NCBI GenBank assembly: GCA_011049385.1
Contig: DSBX01000302.1
Span: forward strand, 1 to 11,645
Reading direction: 5' to 3'
DNA: 11,645 bases
Origin: Caldifarciminota bacterium
GTDB taxonomy: Bacteria; Hydrothermota; Tepidihabitantia; Tepidihabitantales; Tepidihabitantaceae
Shown here: positions 1 to 6,739 of the stretch, piece after piece
How the letters are laid out: each line of letters starts with the position of its first letter
Position numbering within the stretch: position 1 is the stretch's first letter
Notes under the pieces: generated by a model
Database searches by the model: none
What the model was told of the DNA's origin: nothing
Seen by the model: only the letters and a program-made list of their open reading frames with translations
Position numbers and translations under genes: made by a program

Positions 1-33
1 GTCGGCAACCCGGACGAAATCGGGGTCTGGACC

Positions 34-558
34 ATGCGCGAGCTCATCGCGCTCGTCGCCGGCCACGGCATCACCGAATTCGAATGGGAGCACAAGAAGG
101 ACAGGATGCGCATCCGGCGCGGCGGCACGGATACCTCGACCGCCCGGCCCGCGGCGCCGGTTCCGGAGACCGCCCCGGTCACGCCCGCGCCCGACTCCAC
201 ACCGCCCGTATCCCCACCGTCGCCGGCCGAGGCGGTATCCCCGCCTCCGGGCCCGACCCGCGAGCAACCCCCGCCCGCGCCACCGCCGGACAAGGACGGA
301 ACCTCCGCCCCGGCGAACGTCGAAGAAATCACCTCCCCGATGGTCGGCACCTTCTTTGCCCGGGCCCGGCCCGACGCCCCCGCCTTCGTCGAAAAGGGCG
401 AGACGGTCGAACCCGGCCAGACGCTCTGCATCGTCGAGGCAATGAAGCTGATGAACGAGATTCAGTCCGAGAAGAACTGCCGCATCGTGGACATCCTCGT
501 CGAAGACGGCGAGTCGGTCGAGTACGGCCAGCCGCTGATACTCGTCGAGCCGCTCTGA
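34..558 (+). CDS. accB: Biotin carboxyl carrier protein of acetyl-CoA carboxylase (AccB/BCCP)
   Basis: Carries biotin between the biotin carboxylase and carboxyltransferase parts of acetyl-CoA carboxylase, the first committed step of cytoplasmic fatty acid synthesis. The 174-residue frame has the family layout: a short N-terminal segment starting MRELIALVAGHGITEFEWEH, a long Pro/Ala-rich linker (about residues 38-95), and a C-terminal biotinyl domain (about 97-174). The biotinylation motif EAMKLM is at 135-140, with Lys138 as the expected biotin site, and SPMVGTFF at 101-108 is the usual domain entry. The ATG at 34 matches the usual BCCP beginning, but the frame stays open to the window edge (VGNPDEIGVWT precedes it), so an upstream start cannot be excluded. 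The next gene starts 14 bp downstream and is not accC, the common partner. The identification is secure; only the start is uncertain. Confidence 0.93.
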   Translation: MRELIALVAGHGITEFEWEHKKDRMRIRRGGTDTSTARPAAPVPETAPVTPAPDSTPPVSPPSPAEAVSPPPGPTREQPPPAPPPDKDGTSAPANVEEITSPMVGTFFARARPDAPAFVEKGETVEPGQTLCIVEAMKLMNEIQSEKNCRIVDILVEDGESVEYGQPLILVEPL

Positions 559-572
559 CCGGAACCCGGGAC

Positions 573-3479
573 GTGACCCGCCTGTCCGGGCTCCTGCCCC
601 GCGTTCCGGCCCTGCTCCTGCTCTTCTTCTCCGCGGTTCACCCGTCCGGCCCCGGTCTCGACGCCCCGACGCGCGCCGCGGTCGCGGACGGGCTGAACGC
701 CCTCGGCATCACGCCGGCCGAACTCGGCTTCCACAAGCAGTGGGCAACGGACAGCTTCTTCCGGATGAAAGCGATGGACTACCTGCTCGACAACCCGCTC
801 GAAGTCGCCGGTTACGTGGACAGCTTCGCGCTCAAGTTCCAACGCCACGCCGCGGACCCGGTCGCGCTCGTCTACCTGCAATGGCGCGAGACCGACACCG
901 ACATCCGGCCCCGGGACACCGTCGCGCTCCGGCGGGCGCTTCAGAAAACGGCGGGTACGCTCCGTCAGTCCGGCCAGGTCCCCGGTCTCGACGAACTGCC
1001 CGTCCCGCTCGCGCGCGCCGTCCGCACCATCCTCGCCGGGTTCGCGGTCGGCAGACAGCACCTCGACACCGCGCTCGCCGGCATCCCGGCCCGCGAGTTG
1101 GATGTCCTCATCGGCGAAGCGCCCGGGCTCTGGGCCGAGCAGGACTCCACCCGGCCCAAGCCGCAGGGCCTCCTGCACCGTGAGTTCGGGCTGGACTACG
1201 ACACGACGCTGGAAATCAAGGCCGAAACCCTGCTCGCTTATGCCCGCAAAGTGGACCGCCACCACCTCGCGCTCACCGGGCTCGCGGTCGCGATGGCCGC
1301 CCGCGACGCCGAAGCCCTGCTCGCCGCCGACCCGCCGGTCTTCCGCTCCGAGGCTGAGCTGACCAAGGTCACGGGCGTTGAGGGCCCGGTGCGCTTCAGG
1401 GCGGAGACCGAATTCGGCAGTATCGTGGTCGGCGGCGAAGCCGACAACCACTACCACGGCGACTTCTGCCTCATCATCGAACCCGGCGGCAACGACCGCC
1501 ACACCGGCCGGGCCGGCGCCGCGGTCGGGGTCATCGGCAACCCCTTCGCGGTCGTGATAGATCTCGAAGGCGACGACCACTACCACACCGACCGCATCTT
1601 CAGCCAGGGCGCGGCGCTGTTCGGCGCCGGCGTGCTCATTGACCGCCGAGGCAACGACACCTACCGCGCCGCAGACTTCAGCCAGGGTGCGGGCGCGTTC
1701 GGCACCGGCATCCTGCTCGACCGCGCGGGCCGCGACATCTACGACGCGGCCGCGTTCGTCCAGGCCGCCGGCTTCTTCGGCATCGGACTGCTCGCTGACG
1801 GCGAGGGCAACGACCGGTACAGCGCCGAATGCTACGCCCAGGGCTTCGCCTCGGTCCGCGGCTACGGGCTCCTGCTCGAAGGCGCGGGCAACGACGCCTA
1901 CTACGCGGGCGGGGTCCGGCTCCACGAACCCCTGCTCCCCCGCGAATACCAGAGCTTCGCCCAGGGCTTCTCCATCGGCTGGCGGCCGGACGCCGCGGGC
2001 GGCATCGGCTTCCTCTGCGACATCGAGGGCAACGACAGCTACAACGCCGAAGTCTACGCCCAGGCCACCAGCTACTGGTACGCGCTCGGCGCGCTCTGGG
2101 ACGGCGGCGGCTACGACCACTACCGCGCGGCCCAGTACTCGCAGGGCGCGGGCATCCACCTCGCGGTCGGCTGTCTCATTGACGTCGAAGGCAACGACTC
2201 ATACTACTCCCGGCTCGGCCCGAGCCAGGGCGTCGGCCACGACTTCTCGGTCGGCGTACTCGTGGACCGGGCCGGCAACGACGTCTACCACGCCTCCGGC
2301 GGCCAGGGCTACGCGCTCACCAACTCGGTCGGCCTGCTCGTGGACGTCACCGGCAACGACGTTTACTCCTCGACCGAACCGCTCTCGCTCGCCGGCGGTC
2401 GCCCCGCCCGCGGCTTCGCCAGCATCGGCAACTTTCTCGACCTTGCCGACCGCGACCATTACACCGCGGGCAGTGCCGGCGCCGACGAAACCGGCTGGAC
2501 CCTCGGCACCTACGGCGCAGGCCAGGACATCGGCGACGAACCGGTGGCGGGCGACGAAACCGACGAAGGCGATACCCTCGCGCTCGAACTCGAGCACGCG
2601 GACCTGCCCATCGAGTCGCTCTTCCACTATGCCTCGCTGTGGGAGGTCGGCAACGCCCGCGCCCGGGTCCGGGTCGCTCGCGAACGACTCCACGCGCTCG
2701 GCCCGGTCGCGCTCCAATGGGTCGCGGACAACAAGGCCGACACCAAGAACGGGCTTGAACTCCGGGCGGTCGAACTCCTTGCCCGGGAGCACCCGGACAC
2801 CGCCAAACTCTTCCTCTACCGCCTGATGCGCGACGACCGCATCCTCGCCCGCAACAACGCCGCCTACTGGCTCGGCCAGCTCAAAGACAAGGCCCGGGAC
2901 GCCGCCGACTCATTGCTCCTCGCGCTCGAAGAAAGCCGCATCACCCCGCGCCGAGCGGTCAGCTCGCTCGGCGACATCGGTGATTCCGCGGCCGCGCCCC
3001 GGTTCGGCTATCTCCTGCTTGACGACTACGAACCCTCGCGCATCGTTACCGCCGAAGCGCTCGGCAAGCTCAAGGCCGAATCCAGCCTGCCCAACCTCAT
3101 CGCCGCGCTCAAAGACCCGCTCTTCACCGTCCGCAGTGCAGCCGAAGACGCGCTCGGCAAATACGGCCGCCCCGCGCTTGAACCCCTGCTCGCCGCGCTG
3201 GCAGAACAACAGCCGCCCGCGCTCGGCCACTCGCTCCGGGTGCTGGGCAGGCTCGCCGCCGCTCTCGACTCCGCCGACGACGCCGGGCTCTGCGCCCGGG
3301 TCGCTGACGAACTCGCGGCCCGGCTCGACGCCAAAGAACCCTTCACCCGGCTTACCGCCGCCGAAGCCCTCGCGCCCCTGCTCGACGACACGCTCCGCGC
3401 CCGCCTTGCAGCCCGTCTCGCCGACGAAGCCAACCCCTTCGTCCTCGCCGCCTGCCGCAGGGCTCTCTCCCGGGACTGA
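573..3479 (+). CDS. Large exported protein with about twelve 27-residue G-N-D-x-Y repeats and C-terminal HEAT-like repeats
   Basis: I recognise no named family, so the function is unknown. I chose the GTG at 573 (968 residues) because it lies just after the accB stop and gives a signal-like N-terminus: Arg3 and Arg10, then a hydrophobic stretch at about 11-22 (VPALLLLFFSAV). No lipobox Cys is visible, and the ribosome site is weak. Residues about 25-280 look helical and unassigned. Residues 305-628 hold repeats marked GND-x-Y at 305, 332, 359, 385, 411, 438, 485, 512, 539, 567 and 593, with a degenerate one at 625. Most also carry an SQG/AQG and an FG-x-G-x-L-x-D segment, which suggests a beta-solenoid. 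An acidic linker (about 648-682) leads to HEAT-like helical pairs (about 740-968, for example TAEALGKLKAESSLPNLIAAL). HEAT repeats usually bind proteins, so an envelope scaffold or adhesin is possible, but that is inference. An in-frame ATG at residue 65 would remove the signal segment. Confidence 0.85.
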   Translation: MTRLSGLLPRVPALLLLFFSAVHPSGPGLDAPTRAAVADGLNALGITPAELGFHKQWATDSFFRMKAMDYLLDNPLEVAGYVDSFALKFQRHAADPVALVYLQWRETDTDIRPRDTVALRRALQKTAGTLRQSGQVPGLDELPVPLARAVRTILAGFAVGRQHLDTALAGIPARELDVLIGEAPGLWAEQDSTRPKPQGLLHREFGLDYDTTLEIKAETLLAYARKVDRHHLALTGLAVAMAARDAEALLAADPPVFRSEAELTKVTGVEGPVRFRAETEFGSIVVGGEADNHYHGDFCLIIEPGGNDRHTGRAGAAVGVIGNPFAVVIDLEGDDHYHTDRIFSQGAALFGAGVLIDRRGNDTYRAADFSQGAGAFGTGILLDRAGRDIYDAAAFVQAAGFFGIGLLADGEGNDRYSAECYAQGFASVRGYGLLLEGAGNDAYYAGGVRLHEPLLPREYQSFAQGFSIGWRPDAAGGIGFLCDIEGNDSYNAEVYAQATSYWYALGALWDGGGYDHYRAAQYSQGAGIHLAVGCLIDVEGNDSYYSRLGPSQGVGHDFSVGVLVDRAGNDVYHASGGQGYALTNSVGLLVDVTGNDVYSSTEPLSLAGGRPARGFASIGNFLDLADRDHYTAGSAGADETGWTLGTYGAGQDIGDEPVAGDETDEGDTLALELEHADLPIESLFHYASLWEVGNARARVRVARERLHALGPVALQWVADNKADTKNGLELRAVELLAREHPDTAKLFLYRLMRDDRILARNNAAYWLGQLKDKARDAADSLLLALEESRITPRRAVSSLGDIGDSAAAPRFGYLLLDDYEPSRIVTAEALGKLKAESSLPNLIAALKDPLFTVRSAAEDALGKYGRPALEPLLAALAEQQPPALGHSLRVLGRLAAALDSADDAGLCARVADELAARLDAKEPFTRLTAAEALAPLLDDTLRARLAARLADEANPFVLAACRRALSRD
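1485..2456 (+). repeat. In-gene tandem repeat array, period about 81 bp (27 codons), G-N-D-x-Y signature
   Basis: The signature positions in the 968-residue product are spaced 27, 27, 26, 26, 27, 47, 27, 27, 28, 26 and 32 residues apart. The shared unit reads roughly GND-x-Y-x-A, then SQG or AQG, then FG-x-G-x-L-x-D. The units are clearly related in protein but diverged in DNA, so this is an old duplication and not a recent or slippage-prone array. One unit (between 438 and 485) is about 20 residues longer. The 27-residue period equals three nine-residue steps, and the G-N-D triplets recall RTX calcium-binding repeats, but the nonapeptide pattern itself is absent. Confidence 0.85.
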
Positions 3480-3862
3480 CCGGCCGGACAAGGACAGAGC
3501 CAATGCCCCTCCACAACTGCTGATGCGCCGGGCGCTCGCCCTCCTGGTTCGCTTCTGAAATAACTGGCGCACCGCCCGCGTCGCCGAGAAGACCGTTCCC
3601 ATACAACGAACTGCGCCACGCAGGTGCTCCTGCATACTCGACTGTGTGCGCCGCTCCGGCCCGCTCTGACCCCCTGCCCCACCCGCACGGTCAACTACCG
3701 GGAATGGAACAAGCTCCGACCGGACGGTGCCCGGCGTTCATCGGCGGTGCGCTTCGTATCGTCGCTGTGCCACGGACAGGAATGCCGATGCGACCGGCAT
3801 CGGCGGCTTGCGCCGGGTGCGAACAGGGGTGATGGTGAGTGGGCCGGCCCGGTGGGTGCGGA
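3480..3862. other. Non-coding gap between convergent operons
   Basis: These 383 bp separate the stop of the repeat-protein gene (plus strand) from the stop of rplF (minus strand). Short open frames cross it, but none has a recognisable product or a convincing ribosome site, and I saw no tRNA-like T-arm on either strand. It contains one strong hairpin near the rplF end (listed separately). Nearer the middle is a pair of weak overlapping stems: CTGCG/CGCAG at 3611-3623 and GCAGG/CCTGC at 3620-3633. The genes that normally follow rplF are not here. Confidence 0.7.
3784..3804 (-). terminator. Hairpin downstream of rplF, candidate terminator of the ribosomal protein operon
   Basis: There is a perfect 8-bp inverted repeat, GCCGATGC and GCATCGGC, around a 5-nt loop. 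It lies about 58 bp beyond the rplF stop in the minus direction, in the gap between converging genes, where a terminator is expected. The minus-strand sequence after it (ATTCCTGT) has only a weak T content, so this is not a textbook intrinsic terminator. It could instead be a 3'-end stabilising stem. Because it is symmetrical it could also serve the plus-strand operon. Confidence 0.4.
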
Positions 3863-4432
3863 CTAGGACTGGGAGCCGACCGCGCGCTTGCCCGCCTTCT
3901 TGCGGACGAGCTCGTCACGGTAGCGGATGCCCTTGCCCTTGTAAGGGTCAACCTTCTTGACCGCGCGAATCCGGGCCGCCACCGAGCCGACGAGCTGGCG
4001 GTCTATGCCGCGCACGGCTATCTCGAACATCTGCTGTTTGGTGTCGTCCGGATTGGGCGCCTGGGTCACGTTGTAGGTCAGCTCGCCCGGAATCGGGAAG
4101 TCCACCGGGTGCGAGTAGCCGCAGAGAATCTGGACCCCGTCCTTGGTCTTCTGGACCCGGTAGCCCATACCGCGCACCTGCAGGACCTTCTCGTAGCCGT
4201 TGGTCACGCCCTCGAGCGCGTTACGGAGATGCGCCCGGGTCGTGCCGACCAGCGCCCGCGGCACACCGGCTCTCGGCGCGACCGTGAGTTCGTTGCCTTC
4301 GAGCTTGACCTCGATGCGCTGGGGAATGCCGACGACAAGCTTGCCGAGCTTGCCCTGGACCGCGACCGCTTCGGTCTTGATCTCGAGCTTGACCCCGGCC
4401 GGTACCATCAGCGGTCGGTAGTTCTTCGCCAT
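3863..4432 (-). CDS. rplF: 50S ribosomal protein L6
   Basis: L6 is a two-domain large-subunit protein near the sarcin-ricin loop and factor-binding region. The 189-residue product keeps the family landmarks: GTTRAHLRNALEGV at 64-77, NGYEKVLQVRGMGYR at 78-92, GYSHPV at 105-110, and the C-terminal DPYKGKGIRY at 162-171. The usual opening (SRIGKKPI-type) is replaced by MAKNYRPLMVPAGV. The segment at about 120-137 (YNVTQAPNPDDTKQQMFE) is longer than the corresponding loop in typical bacterial L6. The ATG follows the S8 stop by 8 bp, with GGGGAG just upstream as ribosome site. This is the last gene of the cluster in the window; rplR would normally come next but does not. Confidence 0.97.
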   Translation of the reverse strand: MAKNYRPLMVPAGVKLEIKTEAVAVQGKLGKLVVGIPQRIEVKLEGNELTVAPRAGVPRALVGTTRAHLRNALEGVTNGYEKVLQVRGMGYRVQKTKDGVQILCGYSHPVDFPIPGELTYNVTQAPNPDDTKQQMFEIAVRGIDRQLVGSVAARIRAVKKVDPYKGKGIRYRDELVRKKAGKRAVGSQS

Positions 4433-4440
4433 CGTCTCCC

Positions 4441-4830
4441 CTACCAGACCTTGCAGACCAGTTCGCCGCCGATGCCCGCGGCCCGGGCATCGCGGTCGGT
4501 CATTATCCCGCGGGACGTCGTCAGAACCAGCGTGCCGAGCCCGCCCAGCACCCTGGGCATGCCGTCGGACCGGGCGTAAACGCGCCGGCTCGAGCGGGAG
4601 ACCCGCTCGATGCCCTTGATGACCGAACTGCCGTCCTCGTCGTACTTGAGGGTGACGACGATGACCTTGCGGATGCCCTCGCCGCCAATCTGGAAGTTGC
4701 TGACGTAACCTTCTTCGAGCAGAATCCGGGCCAGCTCGTGCTTCATCCGGGAGAACGGCACCCGCACTTCCCGGTGCTGACGGTGAATACCGTTGCGCAG
4801 TCGGGTCAGGAAATCGGCAATCGGGTCCAC
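4441..4830 (-). CDS. rpsH: 30S ribosomal protein S8
   Basis: S8 binds the central domain of 16S rRNA during small-subunit assembly, and in E. coli it represses the spc operon. The 129-residue product begins VDPIADFLTRLRNG, the canonical S8 opening, so the start is the GTG at 4830 and not an upstream codon inside rpsN. Other landmarks are PFSRMKHELARILLEEGY at 25-42, GLGTLVLTTSRGIMTDRDA at 97-115 and the terminal GGELVCKVW, all as in the family. A strong Shine-Dalgarno sequence lies 5 nt before the GTG and overlaps the end of rpsN. The spacing to rpsN is 10 bp, the widest gap inside the cluster. Confidence 0.97.
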   Translation of the reverse strand: MDPIADFLTRLRNGIHRQHREVRVPFSRMKHELARILLEEGYVSNFQIGGEGIRKVIVVTLKYDEDGSSVIKGIERVSRSSRRVYARSDGMPRVLGGLGTLVLTTSRGIMTDRDARAAGIGGELVCKVW

Positions 4831-4835
4831 TTCCG

Positions 4836-4841
4836 TCCTCC
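4836..4841 (-). promoter_or_regulatory. Shine-Dalgarno sequence deciding the GTG start of rpsH
   Basis: GGAGGA on the minus strand ends 5 nt before the GTG at 4830 and overlaps the last base of the rpsN stop codon. It supports the GTG as the true S8 start and couples rpsH translation to termination of rpsN. Confidence 0.8.
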
Positions 4842-5026
4842 TACCAGGTCGCCTTGCGCACGCCCGGGATCTCGCCCTTGAGCGCCAGTTCGCGGAAGCA
4901 AAGCCGGCACAGCCCGAACTTCCGGTAGACGGCCCGCGGCCGCCCGCAACGCAGGCATCGGTTGTACTTGCGTATCGGAAACTTCGGTTCGCGCCGGCTC
5001 TTGACAATCAGACATCTCTTTGCCAT
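4841..5026 (-). CDS. rpsN: 30S ribosomal protein S14, zinc-ribbon (type Z) form
   Basis: S14 helps assemble the 3' major (head) domain of the small subunit. At 61 residues this is the short zinc-binding form, with cysteines at 24, 27, 40 and 43 (RCLRCGRP and GLCRLCF) and the characteristic end GVRKATW. The longer zinc-independent form has about 100 residues and lacks these cysteines. The start codon lies 3 bp after the rplE stop, with GGAGGAA (5040-5034) 7 nt upstream of the ATG. In some bacteria a zinc-independent S14 is used under zinc limitation; none is seen here. Confidence 0.97.
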   Translation of the reverse strand: MAKRCLIVKSRREPKFPIRKYNRCLRCGRPRAVYRKFGLCRLCFRELALKGEIPGVRKATW

Positions 5027-5029
5027 CCG

Positions 5030-5575
5030 CTACTTCCTCCGGAAAGGCAGACCAAGCGCGGCCAGGAGTGCCCGGGCTTCATCGTCGTGCCGGGCGTTGG
5101 TCTGAAAGGTAATGTTCATACCGAAAATCTTCTGGACCTTGGACGCCTCGACCTCCGGGAAGACGAGTTGCTCGGTCAGCCCGAGGCTGTAGCCGCCCCG
5201 GCCGTCGAACGAATCGACTGAGAAGCCGGAGAAGTCCCGAATCTGCGGTGCGGCGAAGCTGAAGAACCGGTCAATGAACTCATACATCCGCTCGCCGCGC
5301 AGGGTAACCTTCACGCCCAGCGGCATGCCCTGGCGGATCTTGAACGCCGATATCGCCCGCCGGGCGTGAGTCTTGACCGGCCGCTGGCCGGTAATCATCG
5401 CCAGGTCATCGGCGATGACGTTCAGGACCTTGGCGTCGGTGACCGCGTCCTTGGTCGTAACGTTGACCACGACCTTGAGCAGCTTCGGCACCTGGTGGAC
5501 GTTGCCGTAGCCGAACTCCTTGGTCAGCGCGGGCACGACCTGCTCGCGGTAGGCCTGCTTCAGTCGTGCGCTCAT
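5030..5575 (-). CDS. rplE: 50S ribosomal protein L5
   Basis: L5 binds 5S rRNA and forms part of the central protuberance, contacting the P-site tRNA. The 181-residue product has MSARLKQAYREQVVPALTKE at the N-terminus, then GMPLGVKVTLRGERMYEF, SFDGRGGYSLGLTEQLVFPE and GMNITFQTNARHDDEARALL, all strong L5 landmarks, and ends GLPFRRK. The normally glycine-rich segment after the first strand (N-M-G-V-G-E-A type) reads NVTTKDA at 38-44, so both usual glycines are missing. The ATG overlaps the rplX stop as ATGA, indicating coupled translation. Confidence 0.97.
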   Translation of the reverse strand: MSARLKQAYREQVVPALTKEFGYGNVHQVPKLLKVVVNVTTKDAVTDAKVLNVIADDLAMITGQRPVKTHARRAISAFKIRQGMPLGVKVTLRGERMYEFIDRFFSFAAPQIRDFSGFSVDSFDGRGGYSLGLTEQLVFPEVEASKVQKIFGMNITFQTNARHDDEARALLAALGLPFRRK

Positions 5576-5895
5576 GCGTCAATGATCTCCTCGCACTGGC
5601 GGCAGACGCGAGTCCGGCTCTCGCCGTGCTTCTCGCGCCGGAGCTTGGCCTTCTTGCCGCACTTCGGGCAGAGCAGGACCATGTTCGAAACGTCAATCGG
5701 GCAAGGCAGGTCAATGATGCCGCCCGGCTTGCCCGGGCCGCTCGCGCGGCGGTGCTTCTTGGCCATGTTCAGGCTCTCGACCACCGCCCGGTACCTGCCG
5801 GTGCGCCGGTCGCGCTGTATCTCCAGGATCTTCCCCCGCCGGCCGCGTTCTTCGCCGGAGATGATCTCGACGAGGTCGTTCTTGCGCAGGTTCAT
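5572..5895 (-). CDS. rplX: 50S ribosomal protein L24 with C-terminal zinc-ribbon cysteines
   Basis: L24 is an early assembly initiator that binds domain I of 23S rRNA near the exit tunnel. The 107-residue product has a KOW segment at the N-terminus (KNDLVEIISGEERGRRGKIL, about 5-24), then the conserved VVESLNMAKKH. The C-terminal part holds two cysteine pairs, CPKC at 76-79 and CRQC at 98-101, the cysteine-containing form found in many bacteria. The gene begins 2 bp after the rplN stop, with a GAGGTGG ribosome site overlapping the rplN end. Its stop overlaps the rplE start by 4 bp. Confidence 0.97.
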   Translation of the reverse strand: MNLRKNDLVEIISGEERGRRGKILEIQRDRRTGRYRAVVESLNMAKKHRRASGPGKPGGIIDLPCPIDVSNMVLLCPKCGKKAKLRREKHGESRTRVCRQCEEIIDA

Positions 5896-5897
5896 CT

Positions 5898-6266
5898 CTA
5901 GACCACCTCGGTCGCCAGCGACACGATCTTGGTGTAGCGCCGCTCGCGCAGTTCCCGCGCCACCGGCCCGAAGACCCGGGTGCCCTTGGGCTCGCCCTTG
6001 TCGTCAATCAGTACGCAGGCGTTATCGTCGAACCGGACATAACTGCCGTCCGCCCGGCGGACTTCCTTGCGGGTGCGCACGACCACCGCCTTGGACTTGG
6101 CTCCGGCCTTGATGGCCGCGTTGGGCATCGCGTCCTTGATTGAAACCAGCACCTTGTCGCCGAGGTAGCCGAACCGCCGCCGCGAGCCGCCGTAGACCTT
6201 GATGACCATCGCCTTGCGGGCGCCGGAATTGTCGGCGACGACGAGTCGGCTGTATTCCTGGATCAT
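5898..6266 (-). CDS. rplN: 50S ribosomal protein L14
   Basis: L14 sits on the subunit interface and forms an intersubunit bridge. The 122-residue length and the whole sequence are standard: MIQEYSRLVVADNSGARKAM at the N-terminus, YLGDKVLVSIKDAMPNAAIKAG in the middle, VRTRKEVRRADGSYVRFDDN, and the terminal FGPVARELRERRYTKIVSLA. The ATG overlaps the rpsQ stop codon as ATGA, a 4-bp coupling overlap. No unusual features were noted. Confidence 0.98.
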   Translation of the reverse strand: MIQEYSRLVVADNSGARKAMVIKVYGGSRRRFGYLGDKVLVSIKDAMPNAAIKAGAKSKAVVVRTRKEVRRADGSYVRFDDNACVLIDDKGEPKGTRVFGPVARELRERRYTKIVSLATEVV

Positions 6267-6529
6267 ATCTTCTTCACCACCCGCCAGCGCTTGAGCCGCG
6301 AAATCGGCCGGGTCTCGGCGAGCAGGACCCTGTCGCCTTCACGGCACTCGGCCCGTTCGTCGTGGGCGTAGAGCCGGGTCCGGCGCTTGATGTACTTCCT
6401 GTACTTGGGCTCGAGTTCGAGCCGCTCGATGAGCACGACGACCGTCTTCTGCATCTTCGCCGACTTGACGGTGCCGACGACGGTCCGGCGCCTGGTGCGC
6501 TCGCTCGTCCCTGGTTCCAGACTGGCCAT
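6263..6529 (-). CDS. rpsQ: 30S ribosomal protein S17
   Basis: S17 is a primary binder of the 5' domain of 16S rRNA. The 88-residue product shows the OB-fold family pattern: VVGTVKSAKMQKTVVVLIER at 17-36, then KYRKYIKRRTRLYAHDE and GDRVLLAETRPISRLKRW, ending RVVKKI. The ATG directly abuts the rpmC stop (TAAATG, no spacer), and its own stop overlaps the rplN ATG by 4 bp. The short N-terminal extension (MASLEPGTSERTRR) is charged and variable, as is common in this family. Confidence 0.97.
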   Translation of the reverse strand: MASLEPGTSERTRRRTVVGTVKSAKMQKTVVVLIERLELEPKYRKYIKRRTRLYAHDERAECREGDRVLLAETRPISRLKRWRVVKKI

Positions 6530-6739
6530 TTACTTCTCTCCTGCCTGCGACGACTTCCGCCGAGCCGCAAGCTCGGTCAGACAGCGGGCGGTCTCGCGCC
6601 GGAGCACACGCAGTCGGAGCGGGTTCGGCAACTGCTCGGTCGAGCGCCGGAGCTTCAGCTTGAACGTCTCGTCCTGCAGTTCGGCAACCCGCCGCTGGAG
6701 CTCTTCGGCGGTCAGCTCGCGCAGTCTAGAAGCCTTCAT
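6530..6739 (-). CDS. rpmC: 50S ribosomal protein L29
   Basis: L29 is a small helical hairpin protein close to the tunnel exit, next to L23, where nascent-chain factors dock. The 69-residue product begins MKASRLRELTAEELQRRVAE and contains ELQDETFKLKLRRSTEQLPN, the typical pattern of two helices joined by a conserved turn. Its start lies inside the end of rplP: the two genes overlap by 14 bp, the largest overlap in the cluster. The rpsQ start follows its stop directly. The C-terminus (ARRKSSQAGEK) is basic and probably disordered. Confidence 0.95.
   Translation of the reverse strand: MKASRLRELTAEELQRRVAELQDETFKLKLRRSTEQLPNPLRLRVLRRETARCLTELAARRKSSQAGEK

Noticed and set aside
84..572. Upstream extension of the repeat-protein frame to an ATG at 84
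   Set aside because: It would run through accB in another frame, and the extension is Arg-rich nonsense. The GTG at 573 gives a signal-like start just after the accB stop.
462..2159. 565-residue minus-strand open frame opposite accB and the repeat gene
   Set aside because: It is the antisense of a strongly codon-biased GC-rich gene. Its product is a low-complexity Val/Ala/Glu/Arg mix with its own period copied from the repeats, and the plus-strand reading has clear domains.
1639..2826. 395-residue plus-strand frame inside the repeat gene
   Set aside because: The product is almost wholly Thr, Ala, Ser, Arg and Pro, as expected from reading the repeats out of frame.
3530..3541. GGGCGCTCGCCC palindrome after the repeat gene as a terminator
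   Set aside because: The usable stem is only 4 bp with a 4-nt loop and no T-run follows, so it is likely chance in GC-rich DNA.
3624..3866. 80-residue plus-strand frame in the convergent gap
   Set aside because: It has no recognisable motif and no ribosome site, it overlaps the hairpin, and its composition is Arg/Pro/Cys-rich like a chance frame.
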